DNA of 6,525 nucleotides from Cyanothece sp. UBA12306. Its GTDB lineage: Bacteria > Cyanobacteriota > Cyanobacteriia > Cyanobacteriales > Microcystaceae. Location of the stretch: the NCBI GenBank assembly GCA_003448685.1, contig DLXW01000170.1, positions 4,865 through 11,389 of the forward strand. Direction: 5' to 3'. Both the position numbers and the translations under genes were made by a program. How positions within the stretch are numbered: position 1 is the first letter of the stretch; each line of letters begins with the position of its first letter. This document shows positions 1-6,525 of this stretch, piece after piece. The notes under the pieces were generated by a model. It was not told the DNA's origin, ran no database searches, and worked only from the letters and a program-made list of their open reading frames with translations.

Positions 1-141
1 CGAGTCATTGCTCAATTGAAACAGCAAATTGCTCAAATGGCTTTAGAAAAAGCTGAAAACCAACTCAAAGAACGGATAGATGATGGCATCCAACAGCAAT
101 TAATTGATCGCAGTATCGCTCAATTAGGAGGTCAATCATGA
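1..141 (+). CDS. atpF: ATP synthase subunit b, C-terminal fragment (5' end outside window)
   Basis: The open frame from base 1 to the TGA at 139-141 gives the last 46 residues of a highly charged, Ala/Gln-rich helix ending in [12 protein letters not shown]. This is the dimerisation and delta-binding end of the peripheral stalk subunit b of F1Fo ATP synthase, which holds the alpha3beta3 head still against the rotor; the membrane anchor would lie upstream of the window. Identity rests on helix character and position: in cyanobacteria the gene directly before delta is b, preceded by b', c and a. The stop overlaps the atpH start as ATGA, consistent with translational coupling. The fragment is too short to exclude the paralogous b' by sequence alone, but gene order makes b much more likely. 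Confidence 0.88.
   Translation, partial: RVIAQLKQQIAQMALEKAENQLKERIDDGIQQQLIDRSIAQLGGQS
126..132 (+). promoter_or_regulatory. Shine-Dalgarno site of atpH
   Basis: AGGAGGT, a near-perfect anti-16S match, lies inside the last codons of atpF, 5 nt before the atpH ATG at 138. It fixes the atpH start and is the only strong ribosome binding site in this operon segment; atpA and atpG lack one. Confidence 0.85.
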
Positions 142-695
142 AAGGTTCAATCGTTAGCAGTGCCATTGCTGAACCCTATGCCCAGGCCTTAATGACCCTG
201 GCACAGTCCCAAAATCTGACCGAACCCTTTGGACATGAATGCCGTACTTTAACGGCACTGTTGGAACAATCACCAGATCTAAGAGGATTGATTACTTCAC
301 CAGTGGCCAAAGATACGGAAAAAAAAGCAATTTTCAGACAGATGATGGAAAGAACGGCTAATCCCTACTTTCTCAATTTTATCATGCTGTTAATTGATAA
401 AAGGCGGATTATCTTACTCGAGCCAATTTGTCAGCAATATTTAACCCTGCTGCGAAAATTCACCAATACGGTACTAGCCGAAGTAACCTCAGCTAAAGAA
501 CTCAACGACCGACAAAGTCGGGATGTCTCTGAGAAAATTAAAGAACTTACTGGGGCCCAAGGAGTAGAAATCCAAACCAAAATTGATCCCGATTTAATTG
601 GTGGAGTCACCATCAAAGTAGGATCTCAAGTTTTTGACGCCAGTCTGCGGGGCCAACTTCGCCGTATTGGTTTTAGCCTAGGCAGCCGAGCTTAG
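138..695 (+). CDS. atpH: ATP synthase F1 subunit delta
   Basis: This 185-residue protein is the delta (OSCP-type) subunit, which sits on top of the F1 head and joins it to the b/b' stalk at the thylakoid and plasma membrane. It has the expected full length. The N-terminal helical domain (about 5-110) starts with the typical AEPYAQAL segment (11-18) and includes [16 protein letters not shown] (76-90). The C-terminal domain carries the family signature around [14 protein letters not shown] (149-162), followed by FDASLRGQL (166-174). The start is set by the AGGAGGT site and the ATGA overlap with atpF. Cyanobacterial literature often calls this gene atpD. The next gene, atpA, follows after 50 bp. 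Nothing in the sequence is anomalous. Confidence 0.97.
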   Translation: MKGSIVSSAIAEPYAQALMTLAQSQNLTEPFGHECRTLTALLEQSPDLRGLITSPVAKDTEKKAIFRQMMERTANPYFLNFIMLLIDKRRIILLEPICQQYLTLLRKFTNTVLAEVTSAKELNDRQSRDVSEKIKELTGAQGVEIQTKIDPDLIGGVTIKVGSQVFDASLRGQLRRIGFSLGSRA

Positions 696-745
696 GTGTT
701 TTGTGTTTCTTTAGTATTCATTGCAATTTCTAAGACAATCCAATT

Positions 746-2257
746 ATGGTTAGCATCAGACCCGACGAAATTAGTAGCATTATTCGCCAGCAGATTGAAT
801 CTTACGATCAAACTGTCACAGTTTCCAACGTAGGAACAGTTCTGCAAGTAGGAGACGGAACCGCCCGTATTTATGGTTTAGAACAGGCCATGGCGGGGGA
901 ACTCCTGGAATTTGAAGATGGAACTATTGGGATCGCCCTTAACCTCGAAGAAGACAATGTAGGGGCGGTTTTAATGGGAACAGGGTTCGGCATTCAAGAA
1001 GGAAGTACGGTTAAAGCCACCGGAAAGATCGCTCAAGTACCTGTAGGAGAAGCCTTGATCGGCAGAGTAGTAAATTCCTTGGGTATTCCCATTGACGGTA
1101 AAGGAGACGTGGCCACCACCGAAAGCCGATTAATTGAATCGATGGCCCCTGGTATTGTTGCCCGTAAATCGGTTTGTGAACCAATGCAAACCGGAATTAC
1201 AGCTATTGATGCCATGATTCCTATCGGACGGGGACAAAGGGAATTGATCATCGGCGATCGCAAAACCGGAAAAACCGCGATCGCGATCGATACGATTATT
1301 AACCAGAAGTCCGAAGACGTAATTTGTGTTTATGTAGCCATCGGACAAAAAGCCTCTACAGTAGCCCAAGTAGTGGGAACCCTTGAAGAAAAGGGGGCGA
1401 TGGATTATACCATCGTGGTGGCTGCTAATGCCAATGATCCGGCTACCTTACAATACCTCGCGCCCTACACTGGGGCAACCATGGCTGAATACTTCATGTA
1501 TAAAGGAAAAGCCACCCTGGTTATCTATGATGACTTGTCTAAACAAGCTCAAGCTTACCGTCAATTATCTTTGTTACTCAAACGTCCTCCTGGACGGGAA
1601 GCTTATCCTGGGGATGTATTCTACATTCACTCTCGTTTATTAGAACGGGCGGCTAAACTCAGCGACCAACTCGGTGGCGGTAGTATGACCGCTTTACCAG
1701 TGATTGAAACCCAAGCGGGTGACGTTTCTGCTTACATTCCTACTAATGTAATTTCTATTACTGACGGGCAAATTTTCCTCTCGAGTGACTTATTTAACTC
1801 CGGTTTCCGCCCTGCAATTAATGCAGGTATCTCGGTTAGTCGGGTGGGTTCAGCGGCCCAAACCAAAGCGATGAAACAGGTAGCAGGGAAATTAAAGTTA
1901 GAATTGGCGCAATTCGCTGAATTAGAAGCTTTTTCCCAGTTTGCGTCCGACTTAGATCCAGCTACCCAGTCTCAATTGGCACGGGGACAGCGTTTACGTC
2001 AAGTATTAAAACAGCCCGAAAATTCTCCTTTATCGGTATGGGAACAGGTAGCTGTAGCCTATGCTGGGTTAAATGGCTATCTCGATGAAGTTGAAGTAGA
2101 TCAAGTAACCGACTTTGCTGCTGGACTACGGGATTATATTAAGACCAGTAAGGGCAAATTTGTTGAGATCATCGGGTCTGAGAAGAAACTCACTGATGAA
2201 GCAGAAAGTCTCCTCAAGGAAGCCATTGGGGAATATAAACAGACTTTTGCTGCGTAA
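746..2257 (+). CDS. atpA: ATP synthase F1 subunit alpha
   Basis: This 503-residue protein is the regulatory, non-catalytic nucleotide-binding subunit of the F1 head, at the usual cyanobacterial length. The beta-barrel N-terminal domain spans about 25-95. The Walker A motif is GDRKTGKT (170-177) and the Walker B strand is LVIYDD (258-263). The alpha/beta signature runs from P356 to S365 and is followed at once by R366, the arginine finger reaching into the neighbouring beta catalytic site. A helical C-terminal domain runs from about 380. The variable position of Walker A is Lys173, where E. coli and chloroplast alpha have Gln. The ATG at 746 has only a weak TAAG at 731-734 upstream, so translation may depend on coupling or on an unstructured leader. 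Two HIP1 octamers bracket the Walker A codons. The beta gene is not adjacent, as is normal in cyanobacteria. Confidence 0.98.
   Translation: MVSIRPDEISSIIRQQIESYDQTVTVSNVGTVLQVGDGTARIYGLEQAMAGELLEFEDGTIGIALNLEEDNVGAVLMGTGFGIQEGSTVKATGKIAQVPVGEALIGRVVNSLGIPIDGKGDVATTESRLIESMAPGIVARKSVCEPMQTGITAIDAMIPIGRGQRELIIGDRKTGKTAIAIDTIINQKSEDVICVYVAIGQKASTVAQVVGTLEEKGAMDYTIVVAANANDPATLQYLAPYTGATMAEYFMYKGKATLVIYDDLSKQAQAYRQLSLLLKRPPGREAYPGDVFYIHSRLLERAAKLSDQLGGGSMTALPVIETQAGDVSAYIPTNVISITDGQIFLSSDLFNSGFRPAINAGISVSRVGSAAQTKAMKQVAGKLKLELAQFAELEAFSQFASDLDPATQSQLARGQRLRQVLKQPENSPLSVWEQVAVAYAGLNGYLDEVEVDQVTDFAAGLRDYIKTSKGKFVEIIGSEKKLTDEAESLLKEAIGEYKQTFAA
1254..1261. repeat. HIP1 palindrome GCGATCGC
   Basis: An exact octamer overlapping the codons for G170-D171-R172 at the start of the atpA Walker A motif. 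HIP1 is greatly over-represented in many cyanobacterial genomes. Confidence 0.9.
1277..1284. repeat. HIP1 palindrome GCGATCGC
   Basis: An exact octamer beginning at the codon for A178, directly after the Walker A motif of atpA. It lies 23 bp from the previous copy, so the two copies flank the P-loop codons. Confidence 0.9.
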
Positions 2258-2353
2258 TTTAGTTTAAGGTCAGGGTCTGGCTGTCTCAAACTTAAATTAA
2301 GGGATGGCCGATCACTGACTATCAATTATTTGATCATCGATCCCCAAAAAATT

Positions 2354-3298
2354 ATGCCTAACTTAAAAGCTATTCGCGATCGCATTAAGTCGGTCAAAAA
2401 TACGAAAAAAATTACTGAAGCTATGCGTCTTGTGGCGGCTGCTAAAGTGCGTCGCGCCCAAGAACAGGTTATTGCTACTCGTCCTTTTGCTGATGATTTA
2501 GCGAATGTTCTGTTTAATCTTCTCAACCGTCTTCAATATGGAGATGTTAGTCTACCTTTACTACAACAACGCCAGGTCAAAACTGTTGCTTTAGTAGTAG
2601 TTTCAGCCGATCGCGGGTTATGTGGTGGTTACAATACCTATGTAATTCGTCGTGCTGAACAACGTCAAAAAGAGTTAGAACAACAAGGACTTGATTATCG
2701 TTTCATTACTATTGGGCGCAAAGCTACCCAGTATTTTTCCCGTCGTCCAGTTTCTGTAGAAAAGACCTATACAGGATTAAATCAAATACCGACTGCTAAT
2801 GAAGCAGGAGCTATCGCTGATGAATTGCTGTCTTTGTTTTTATCGGAGACGGTTGATCGGGTAGAGTTAATTTATACTCGCTTTGTTTCTTTGATTAGTT
2901 CTCGTCCCGTGGTTCAAACTTTGTTACCTTTAAGTCTTCAAGGTTTGGAAGTAGAAGATGATGAGATGTTCCGCTTGATTACCCGTGAAGGTAAATTAAG
3001 GGTAGAACGGGAAACTATCGCCCAAGAGTTGAGCAGTTTTCCCCAAGATATGATTTTTGAACAAGATCCGATCCAAATTCTGGATTCTTTGTTGCCTCTG
3101 TATGTTAACAACCAATTACTCAGAGCGCTACAAGAGGCTGCTGCTAGTGAGTTGGCTGCTAGAATGACTGCGATGAGCAATGCTAGTGATAATGCCGGTC
3201 AATTGATTGGGACTTTGACCTTATCTTATAATAAGGCGCGTCAAGCGGCCATTACTCAACAGTTAATGGAAGTAGTTGCCGGTGCGAATGCTTTGTAA
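2354..3298 (+). CDS. atpG: ATP synthase F1 subunit gamma (atpC in some cyanobacterial nomenclature)
   Basis: This 314-residue protein is the rotor shaft that turns inside alpha3beta3. I chose the ATG at 2354 ([14 protein letters not shown]): it matches the conserved N-terminus and the usual cyanobacterial length. An in-frame TTG at 2330 would only add eight unconserved residues. The N-terminal coiled-coil helix (1-55) contains [16 protein letters not shown]. The central Rossmann-like domain has [11 protein letters not shown] (84-94). The C-terminal helix ends in [15 protein letters not shown] (300-314). The photosynthetic-type insert is present around 197-235 ([10 protein letters not shown]...), but the redox cysteine pair of chloroplast gamma is absent; Cys90 is the only cysteine. 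In the C-terminal signature the usual Glu is Gln303. No clear ribosome binding site precedes the ATG. It is the last gene of the operon and a hairpin terminator follows. Confidence 0.96.
   Translation: MPNLKAIRDRIKSVKNTKKITEAMRLVAAAKVRRAQEQVIATRPFADDLANVLFNLLNRLQYGDVSLPLLQQRQVKTVALVVVSADRGLCGGYNTYVIRRAEQRQKELEQQGLDYRFITIGRKATQYFSRRPVSVEKTYTGLNQIPTANEAGAIADELLSLFLSETVDRVELIYTRFVSLISSRPVVQTLLPLSLQGLEVEDDEMFRLITREGKLRVERETIAQELSSFPQDMIFEQDPIQILDSLLPLYVNNQLLRALQEAAASELAARMTAMSNASDNAGQLIGTLTLSYNKARQAAITQQLMEVVAGANAL
2376..2383. repeat. HIP1 palindrome GCGATCGC
   Basis: An exact octamer in the early codons of atpG, over the codons for R8-D9-R10. Confidence 0.9.
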
Positions 3299-3331
3299 AA
3301 ATTCAGTTTTCTGATAATTTAATTTTCTTGC

Positions 3332-3365
3332 AAGCGTTTAGAGTTTTTCTAGACGCTTATTTGTT
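3332..3365 (+). terminator. Likely terminator of the ATP synthase operon
   Basis: The arms at 3332-3342 and 3348-3358 can form an 11-bp stem with a single U-G wobble and a 5-nt GTTTT loop. A short T-rich tail (ATTTGTT, 3359-3365) follows. It begins 33 bp after the gamma stop and precedes a gene of unrelated function, as expected for the operon end. The T tract is interrupted, so termination may be incomplete. Confidence 0.72.
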
Positions 3366-3515
3366 AGTGTACTGCGATCACTAAAATTAAACAATAAATT
3401 ATTAGTCGTTTAAAATAAGAAAAAGTGTTTCACTTTAAATTGAAATGAGTATACTAAATAAATTCGCAGGAATCAAGTTAACTAAAATTTAACTCAAAGT
3501 GAACCCTTTTCAGGG
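3364..3515. other. AT-rich intergenic stretch with a series of short inverted repeats
   Basis: No gene is visible between atpG and the amylase. Five dyads can be read by eye: TTAGTG-N9-CACTAA (3364-3384); TTAAAC/GTTTAA (3387-3413) enclosing AATAA-A-TTATT; AAAGTG-TTT-CACTTT (3422-3436); AGTTAA-N7-TTAACT (3476-3494); and CCCT-TTTC-AGGG (3504-3515). An octamer ATTCAAGA is also repeated 18 bp apart at 3524 and 3542. They could be operators or leader RNA structure for the amylase gene, but AT-rich DNA yields many such arms by chance. No known riboswitch or small RNA was recognised. Confidence 0.35.
3427..3455 (+). promoter_or_regulatory. Weak candidate promoter for the amylase gene
   Basis: TATACT at 3450-3455 is a good -10 hexamer, 105 bp before the amylase ATG, and sits in an 8-bp palindrome AGTATACT. 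With a 17-bp spacer the -35 would be GTTTCA (3427-3432), matching only three of six consensus bases. This -35 overlaps the AAAGTG/CACTTT dyad, so a repressor or activator site there is conceivable. The assignment is tentative. Confidence 0.25.
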
Positions 3516-3560
3516 CAAAATTAATTCAAGAGCTAAATTTTATTCAAGAAAAATTGACTT

Positions 3561-5429
3561 ATGGTTTCCTCCTCAAAAACTACTGCTGAACAAGCTGCTG
3601 GACTTTTTTCTCAAAAAACTGAACCAGAAAAAGAAGCTGATTTTGAGTTTTTTTTCACTCGTTCTGTAGAATTTCGACAAGAAACTATCTACTTTATTGT
3701 TGTTGATCGTTTTTTAGATGGAGATCTCAACAATGATGAAGGACCCAACCCTAATTTATATGACCCCTCACGACAACATTGGGGAAAATATTGGGGTGGG
3801 GACTTAGAAGGAGTAATCCAAAAATTGGATTATCTCAAAGATTTAGGTGTGACTGCTATTTGGTTATCTCCCTTATTTGAACAGGTAGAAGATATGGCCG
3901 AAAGTGCAGCAATGCACGGTTATTGGACAAAAGATTTTAAACGGATCAACTCCCGTTTTATTGCCAAAGGAGAACCCAACTCCCTTTATCAAGAGACAGT
4001 TTTTGATCGCCTTGTAGCAGAAATGCACAAACGAGGAATGAAGCTAATTTTAGATATTGTTTGTAATCATAGTAGTCCTGATATTAACGGACAAAAAGGA
4101 AAACTTTACGATGATGGTCAACTCATTGCCGATTATTACGATGATCGCAATGGTTGGTATTATCATAATCCCAGTATTAGTGACTGGAATGATCAAAACC
4201 AGTTATTATGCTACGAAATGATGGGTTTAGCTACTTTTAATGAAAATAATTCTGATTATCGCAACTACATTAAAACCGCTATTAAACAATGGTTAGACAA
4301 AGGTGTTGATGCTTTGCGTATTGATACCATAAAACATATGCCAGTGTGGTTTTGGCAAGAGTTTCTGACGGATCTCAAAACCCATAAACCGGCTCTCTTT
4401 ACTTTTGGAGAATGGGGTTTTGGACACCCTAATGATGGCCGTTCTCCTCAATTTGTTAATGATACAGGGATGTCTATTGTTGATTTTGGCTTATGTTTTG
4501 CCATTCGAGAAGCCATTGCCCAAAATCAATCCGGCGGTTTTCATCGTATTCAAGCCATTTTTGACTGTGATCACTATTACAATAGCGCGACAGAATTAAT
4601 TACCTTTTTTGATAACCATGATATGTGTCGTTTTCTAAGTCTAAATGGTAATGGGAACAAATTACGCTTAGCTGTCGCTTTAATCCTTACCTGTCGCGGT
4701 ATTCCTTGTCTTTATTATGGTACAGAACAATATTTACACAATGATACCAATGGGGGGAATGATCCCTACAACCGTCCCATGATGTCAGACTGGAATACAG
4801 ACAACGATTTATACAAAACCATCGGCAAATTATCTCAGTTACGGCGGAAAAATCCGGCCATTTCTCTTGGAAGTCAACAACAAAAGTATCTTTCTGATGA
4901 TATCTATGTCTATGTCAGGCGTTATCGGGACTCTCGTTGTTTAGTTATCCTCAATAAAGGGGGAGCAAACACGATCAATATTGACAAGACAGAATTTCGT
5001 GATGGTAACTACCATTGTGTAATAGCAGACCGTTCTGTTTCTATCTCTGGGGGAGGTATTACTCGACTTAACCTGTCCCCTGATGAAGTCATTGTTTTAA
5101 GTGATTCAGGAGAGATTGTTGCAGGGCAAATGGTCGTTCGTGTACAACTTAATGGGGTACAAACTAACCTGGGGGAAACCGTTGTTGTCACGGGAGACTG
5201 TCCAGAACTAGGTAATTGGGACATAGACAAAGCTTATCCCCTCGAATATATTAATCAGAATACCTGGTTTGGAGAGATTCCCTTTAATGAAAGCGCGGGT
5301 AAAGCGATCGCCTATAAATACGCTATAATTCGTCCCGATGGCTTTCCGACAAGAGAAAACATAACCAATCGTCGCTGGATTTTAGCTTCAACCGGAACCG
5401 TAAAATGGCGAAATAAATGGGCTGGTTAA
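3561..5429 (+). CDS. GH13 alpha-amylase with C-terminal CBM20 starch-binding domain
   Basis: This 622-residue protein hydrolyses alpha-1,4-glucosidic bonds of starch or glycogen. After a polar leader (1-40) comes the (beta/alpha)8 barrel, entered at [13 protein letters not shown] (43-55) and GVTAIWLSP (96-104). The four GH13 regions are intact: DIVCNH (165-170), ALRIDTIKH (251-259) with nucleophile D255, FGEWG (282-286) with acid/base E284, and DNHD (351-354) with transition-state stabiliser D354. A beta-sandwich C domain (about 440-515) leads straight into a CBM20 (about 523-620) with PELGNW (548-553) and YKY (585-587). The layout resembles cyclodextrin glucanotransferase without its D domain. 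CGTase aromatics are replaced (M221 for Y195, G286 for F259), favouring plain hydrolysis. No signal peptide or membrane segment is visible and there are ten cysteines, suggesting a cytosolic enzyme acting on storage glucan. Exact product specificity cannot be read from the sequence. Confidence 0.9.
   Translation: MVSSSKTTAEQAAGLFSQKTEPEKEADFEFFFTRSVEFRQETIYFIVVDRFLDGDLNNDEGPNPNLYDPSRQHWGKYWGGDLEGVIQKLDYLKDLGVTAIWLSPLFEQVEDMAESAAMHGYWTKDFKRINSRFIAKGEPNSLYQETVFDRLVAEMHKRGMKLILDIVCNHSSPDINGQKGKLYDDGQLIADYYDDRNGWYYHNPSISDWNDQNQLLCYEMMGLATFNENNSDYRNYIKTAIKQWLDKGVDALRIDTIKHMPVWFWQEFLTDLKTHKPALFTFGEWGFGHPNDGRSPQFVNDTGMSIVDFGLCFAIREAIAQNQSGGFHRIQAIFDCDHYYNSATELITFFDNHDMCRFLSLNGNGNKLRLAVALILTCRGIPCLYYGTEQYLHNDTNGGNDPYNRPMMSDWNTDNDLYKTIGKLSQLRRKNPAISLGSQQQKYLSDDIYVYVRRYRDSRCLVILNKGGANTINIDKTEFRDGNYHCVIADRSVSISGGGITRLNLSPDEVIVLSDSGEIVAGQMVVRVQLNGVQTNLGETVVVTGDCPELGNWDIDKAYPLEYINQNTWFGEIPFNESAGKAIAYKYAIIRPDGFPTRENITNRRWILASTGTVKWRNKWAG
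5304..5311. repeat. HIP1 palindrome GCGATCGC
   Basis: An exact octamer inside the CBM20-coding part of the amylase gene, just before the codons for YKY. Confidence 0.9.
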
Positions 5430-5487
5430 GGTGAGGGAAGCTGTCAGCAAAATCAATTATTCATCAAAGTCAAAACTGCTAGAAACT

Positions 5488-6477
5488 ATGAACCGAGTGG
5501 ACTATCTCCGAATCAGTTTGATTGATCGCTGTAACTTTCGATGTCAATATTGTCTACCTCAAGGGGCAGAACTAGATTATGTTTTGCAACAAGATCTTCT
5601 GAGTCAGGAAGAATTATTAAATTTAATTAAAGAGGTATTTATCCCCCTAGGATTTACCAAATTTCGTTTAACTGGGGGTGAACCATTATTACGTCCTGGA
5701 GTAATTCAATTAGTAGAAGAAATTGCCAATTTATCCCAAACAGAAGACTTATCTATGACGACTAATGGTTTTTTACTGTCGCGGATGGCTCAAGATCTTC
5801 ATGATGCAGGATTACGCAGAATTAATATTAGTTTAGATTCTTTAAATCAAGAAACTTTTGATCGCATTGTGGGAACTTTTGGCTATAGTAGATGGCAACA
5901 AACATGGGAAGGCATACAAACAGCTTATGAGGTGGGTTTTGCTCCTTTAAAATTAAATGTGGTTGTGATTCCTGGGATTAATGATGGGGAAATAGAGGAC
6001 TTAGCGCAGTTAACCATTAATCGTCATTGGCACGTTCGTTTTATTGAATTTATGCCCATTGGTAATCCAGATTTATTTAACGATCGCGCTTGGATTCCTT
6101 CGGAGGAACTTAGACAAAGAATTCGAGGGAAATGGGGATTAATTGAATCAAGAATTAAGGGGAACGGACCAGCAGATGTTTTTCAAATTCCAGGGGCTAA
6201 AGGAACCCTAGGATTTATCAGTCAAATGTCTGAATGTTTCTGCGATCGCTGTAACCGGATGCGTCTTTCTGCGGACGGTTGGTTACGTCCTTGTTTATTA
6301 AATGAAACGGGACAAATTGATTTAAAAACTGCTTTACGTCAGGGAATAAAATTACCGCAATTAAAACAACAAGTTGCTCAATTATTAGAAATTAAACCTA
6401 ATATTAATTTTCAACAACGTGAGTCTGGAACAGATAGGGGAATATCTCATCGTACCATGTCTCAAATTGGAGGATAA
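5488..6477 (+). CDS. moaA: GTP 3',8-cyclase MoaA (molybdenum cofactor biosynthesis)
   Basis: MoaA is a cytosolic radical-SAM enzyme that converts GTP to 3',8-cyclo-7,8-dihydro-GTP, the first step to molybdopterin; MoaC acts next, but its gene is not in the window. From the ATG at 5488 the protein is 329 residues. The N-terminal 4Fe-4S motif is C15-x3-C19-x2-C22 (CNFRCQYC). SAM-binding GGEP lies at 63-66, and TTNGF and NISLDS follow as expected. The second cluster uses C252-x2-C255-x13-C269 (CDRCNRMRL...LRPC), and the chain ends in the functionally important GG tail. An upstream in-frame GTG at 5431, one base after the amylase stop, would add 19 residues. I prefer the ATG because [11 protein letters not shown] matches the family start; neither start has a good ribosome binding site. 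Residue 23 is Leu (CLPQ) where CMP is usual. No terminator separates it from the amylase, so read-through is likely. Confidence 0.95.
   Translation: MNRVDYLRISLIDRCNFRCQYCLPQGAELDYVLQQDLLSQEELLNLIKEVFIPLGFTKFRLTGGEPLLRPGVIQLVEEIANLSQTEDLSMTTNGFLLSRMAQDLHDAGLRRINISLDSLNQETFDRIVGTFGYSRWQQTWEGIQTAYEVGFAPLKLNVVVIPGINDGEIEDLAQLTINRHWHVRFIEFMPIGNPDLFNDRAWIPSEELRQRIRGKWGLIESRIKGNGPADVFQIPGAKGTLGFISQMSECFCDRCNRMRLSADGWLRPCLLNETGQIDLKTALRQGIKLPQLKQQVAQLLEIKPNINFQQRESGTDRGISHRTMSQIGG
6242..6249. repeat. HIP1 palindrome GCGATCGC
   Basis: An exact octamer within the codons for the C-D-R-C ligand motif of the second iron-sulfur cluster of MoaA. Confidence 0.9.
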
Positions 6478-6525
6478 GAGAATGTAGAATGTAGAATTTA
6501 GAATGTAGAATGTAGAATTTAGAAT
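6478..6525. repeat. Heptanucleotide tandem repeat (STRR type), continuing past the window
   Basis: Directly after the moaA stop come seven heptamer units, the last one cut by the window edge: GAGAATG, TAGAATG, TAGAATT, TAGAATG, TAGAATG, TAGAATT, TAGAAT. The G/T variation at the last base follows a G-G-T pattern, making a 21-bp higher-order unit (6478-6498, 6499-6519). Such degenerate heptamer arrays (STRR) are known from cyanobacterial intergenic regions. The true length is unknown because the array leaves the window. There are no spacers, so it is not a CRISPR array. Confidence 0.9.

Noticed and set aside
1383..1643. Forward open frame of 86 codons inside atpA
   Set aside because: It overlaps the conserved atpA core in another frame, and its translation has no recognisable domain.
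2263..2296. Inverted repeat TTTAAG/CTTAAA between atpA and atpG as a terminator or attenuator
   Set aside because: The arms are only 6 bp of A/T-rich sequence with a 22-nt loop and no T tract, so chance is the better explanation.
2330..2353. Earlier TTG start for the gamma subunit, adding eight residues
   Set aside because: The conserved family N-terminus begins at [10 protein letters not shown] (2354), the resulting 314 residues is the usual length, and the TTG has no ribosome binding site.
2938..3180. Reverse-strand open frames opposite atpH, atpA, atpG and the amylase, this being one of the longer ones
   Set aside because: All are short, lie opposite strongly conserved coding sequence, lack ribosome binding sites and encode nothing recognisable.
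746..3298. Absence of beta and epsilon genes after alpha and gamma taken as a broken operon
   Set aside because: Cyanobacteria normally encode beta and epsilon in a separate atp2 locus.
3561..5429. Calling the amylase a cyclodextrin glucanotransferase
   Set aside because: The D domain is missing and both aromatics associated with cyclisation are replaced (Met221, Gly286), despite overall similarity.
6478..6525. Right-edge repeats as a CRISPR array or mobile element end
   Set aside because: The units are contiguous 7-mers with no spacers, and no inverted ends or transposase sequence are visible.

Overview
The window looks like a chromosomal segment of an AT-rich cyanobacterium. Three things support this. 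The F1Fo genes run b-delta-alpha-gamma with no beta or epsilon gene following, which is the cyanobacterial atp1 layout. Five exact copies of the HIP1 palindrome GCGATCGC occur in 6.5 kb. Heptameric tandem repeats of the cyanobacterial STRR type begin right after the last gene. The proteins resemble those of unicellular, Synechocystis/Cyanothece-like lineages, but the genus is inference. All genes are on the + strand.

Region 1 (1-3298) is the distal part of the ATP synthase operon: the 3' end of atpF (subunit b), atpH (delta, ATGA overlap with atpF), atpA (alpha) and atpG (gamma, called atpC in some cyanobacterial literature). Together they supply a peripheral stalk subunit, the stalk-to-head connector, the non-catalytic nucleotide-binding head subunit and the rotor shaft. 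A hairpin at 3332-3358 lies 33 bp after the gamma stop and is the likely operon terminator.

Region 2 (3299-3560) is a 262-bp AT-rich intergenic stretch. Besides the terminator it holds a run of short inverted repeats and a weak candidate promoter for the next gene.

Region 3 (3561-5429) encodes a 622-residue GH13 alpha-amylase with a C-terminal CBM20 starch-binding domain. It has no signal peptide and lacks several hallmarks of the related cyclodextrin glucanotransferases. It probably acts in the cytosol on glycogen or another alpha-glucan.

Region 4 (5430-6477) encodes MoaA, the radical-SAM enzyme that starts molybdenum cofactor synthesis. Its start is ambiguous: a GTG one base after the amylase stop, or an ATG 57 bp further on that fits the family better. 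No terminator separates it from the amylase gene, so co-transcription is possible although the functions are unrelated.

Region 5 (6478-6525) is a heptamer tandem repeat that runs off the window edge.

I found no evidence of an undescribed multi-gene system. The points most worth a second look are the unusual residues in the amylase and its CBM20 domain, and the repeat array at the right edge.
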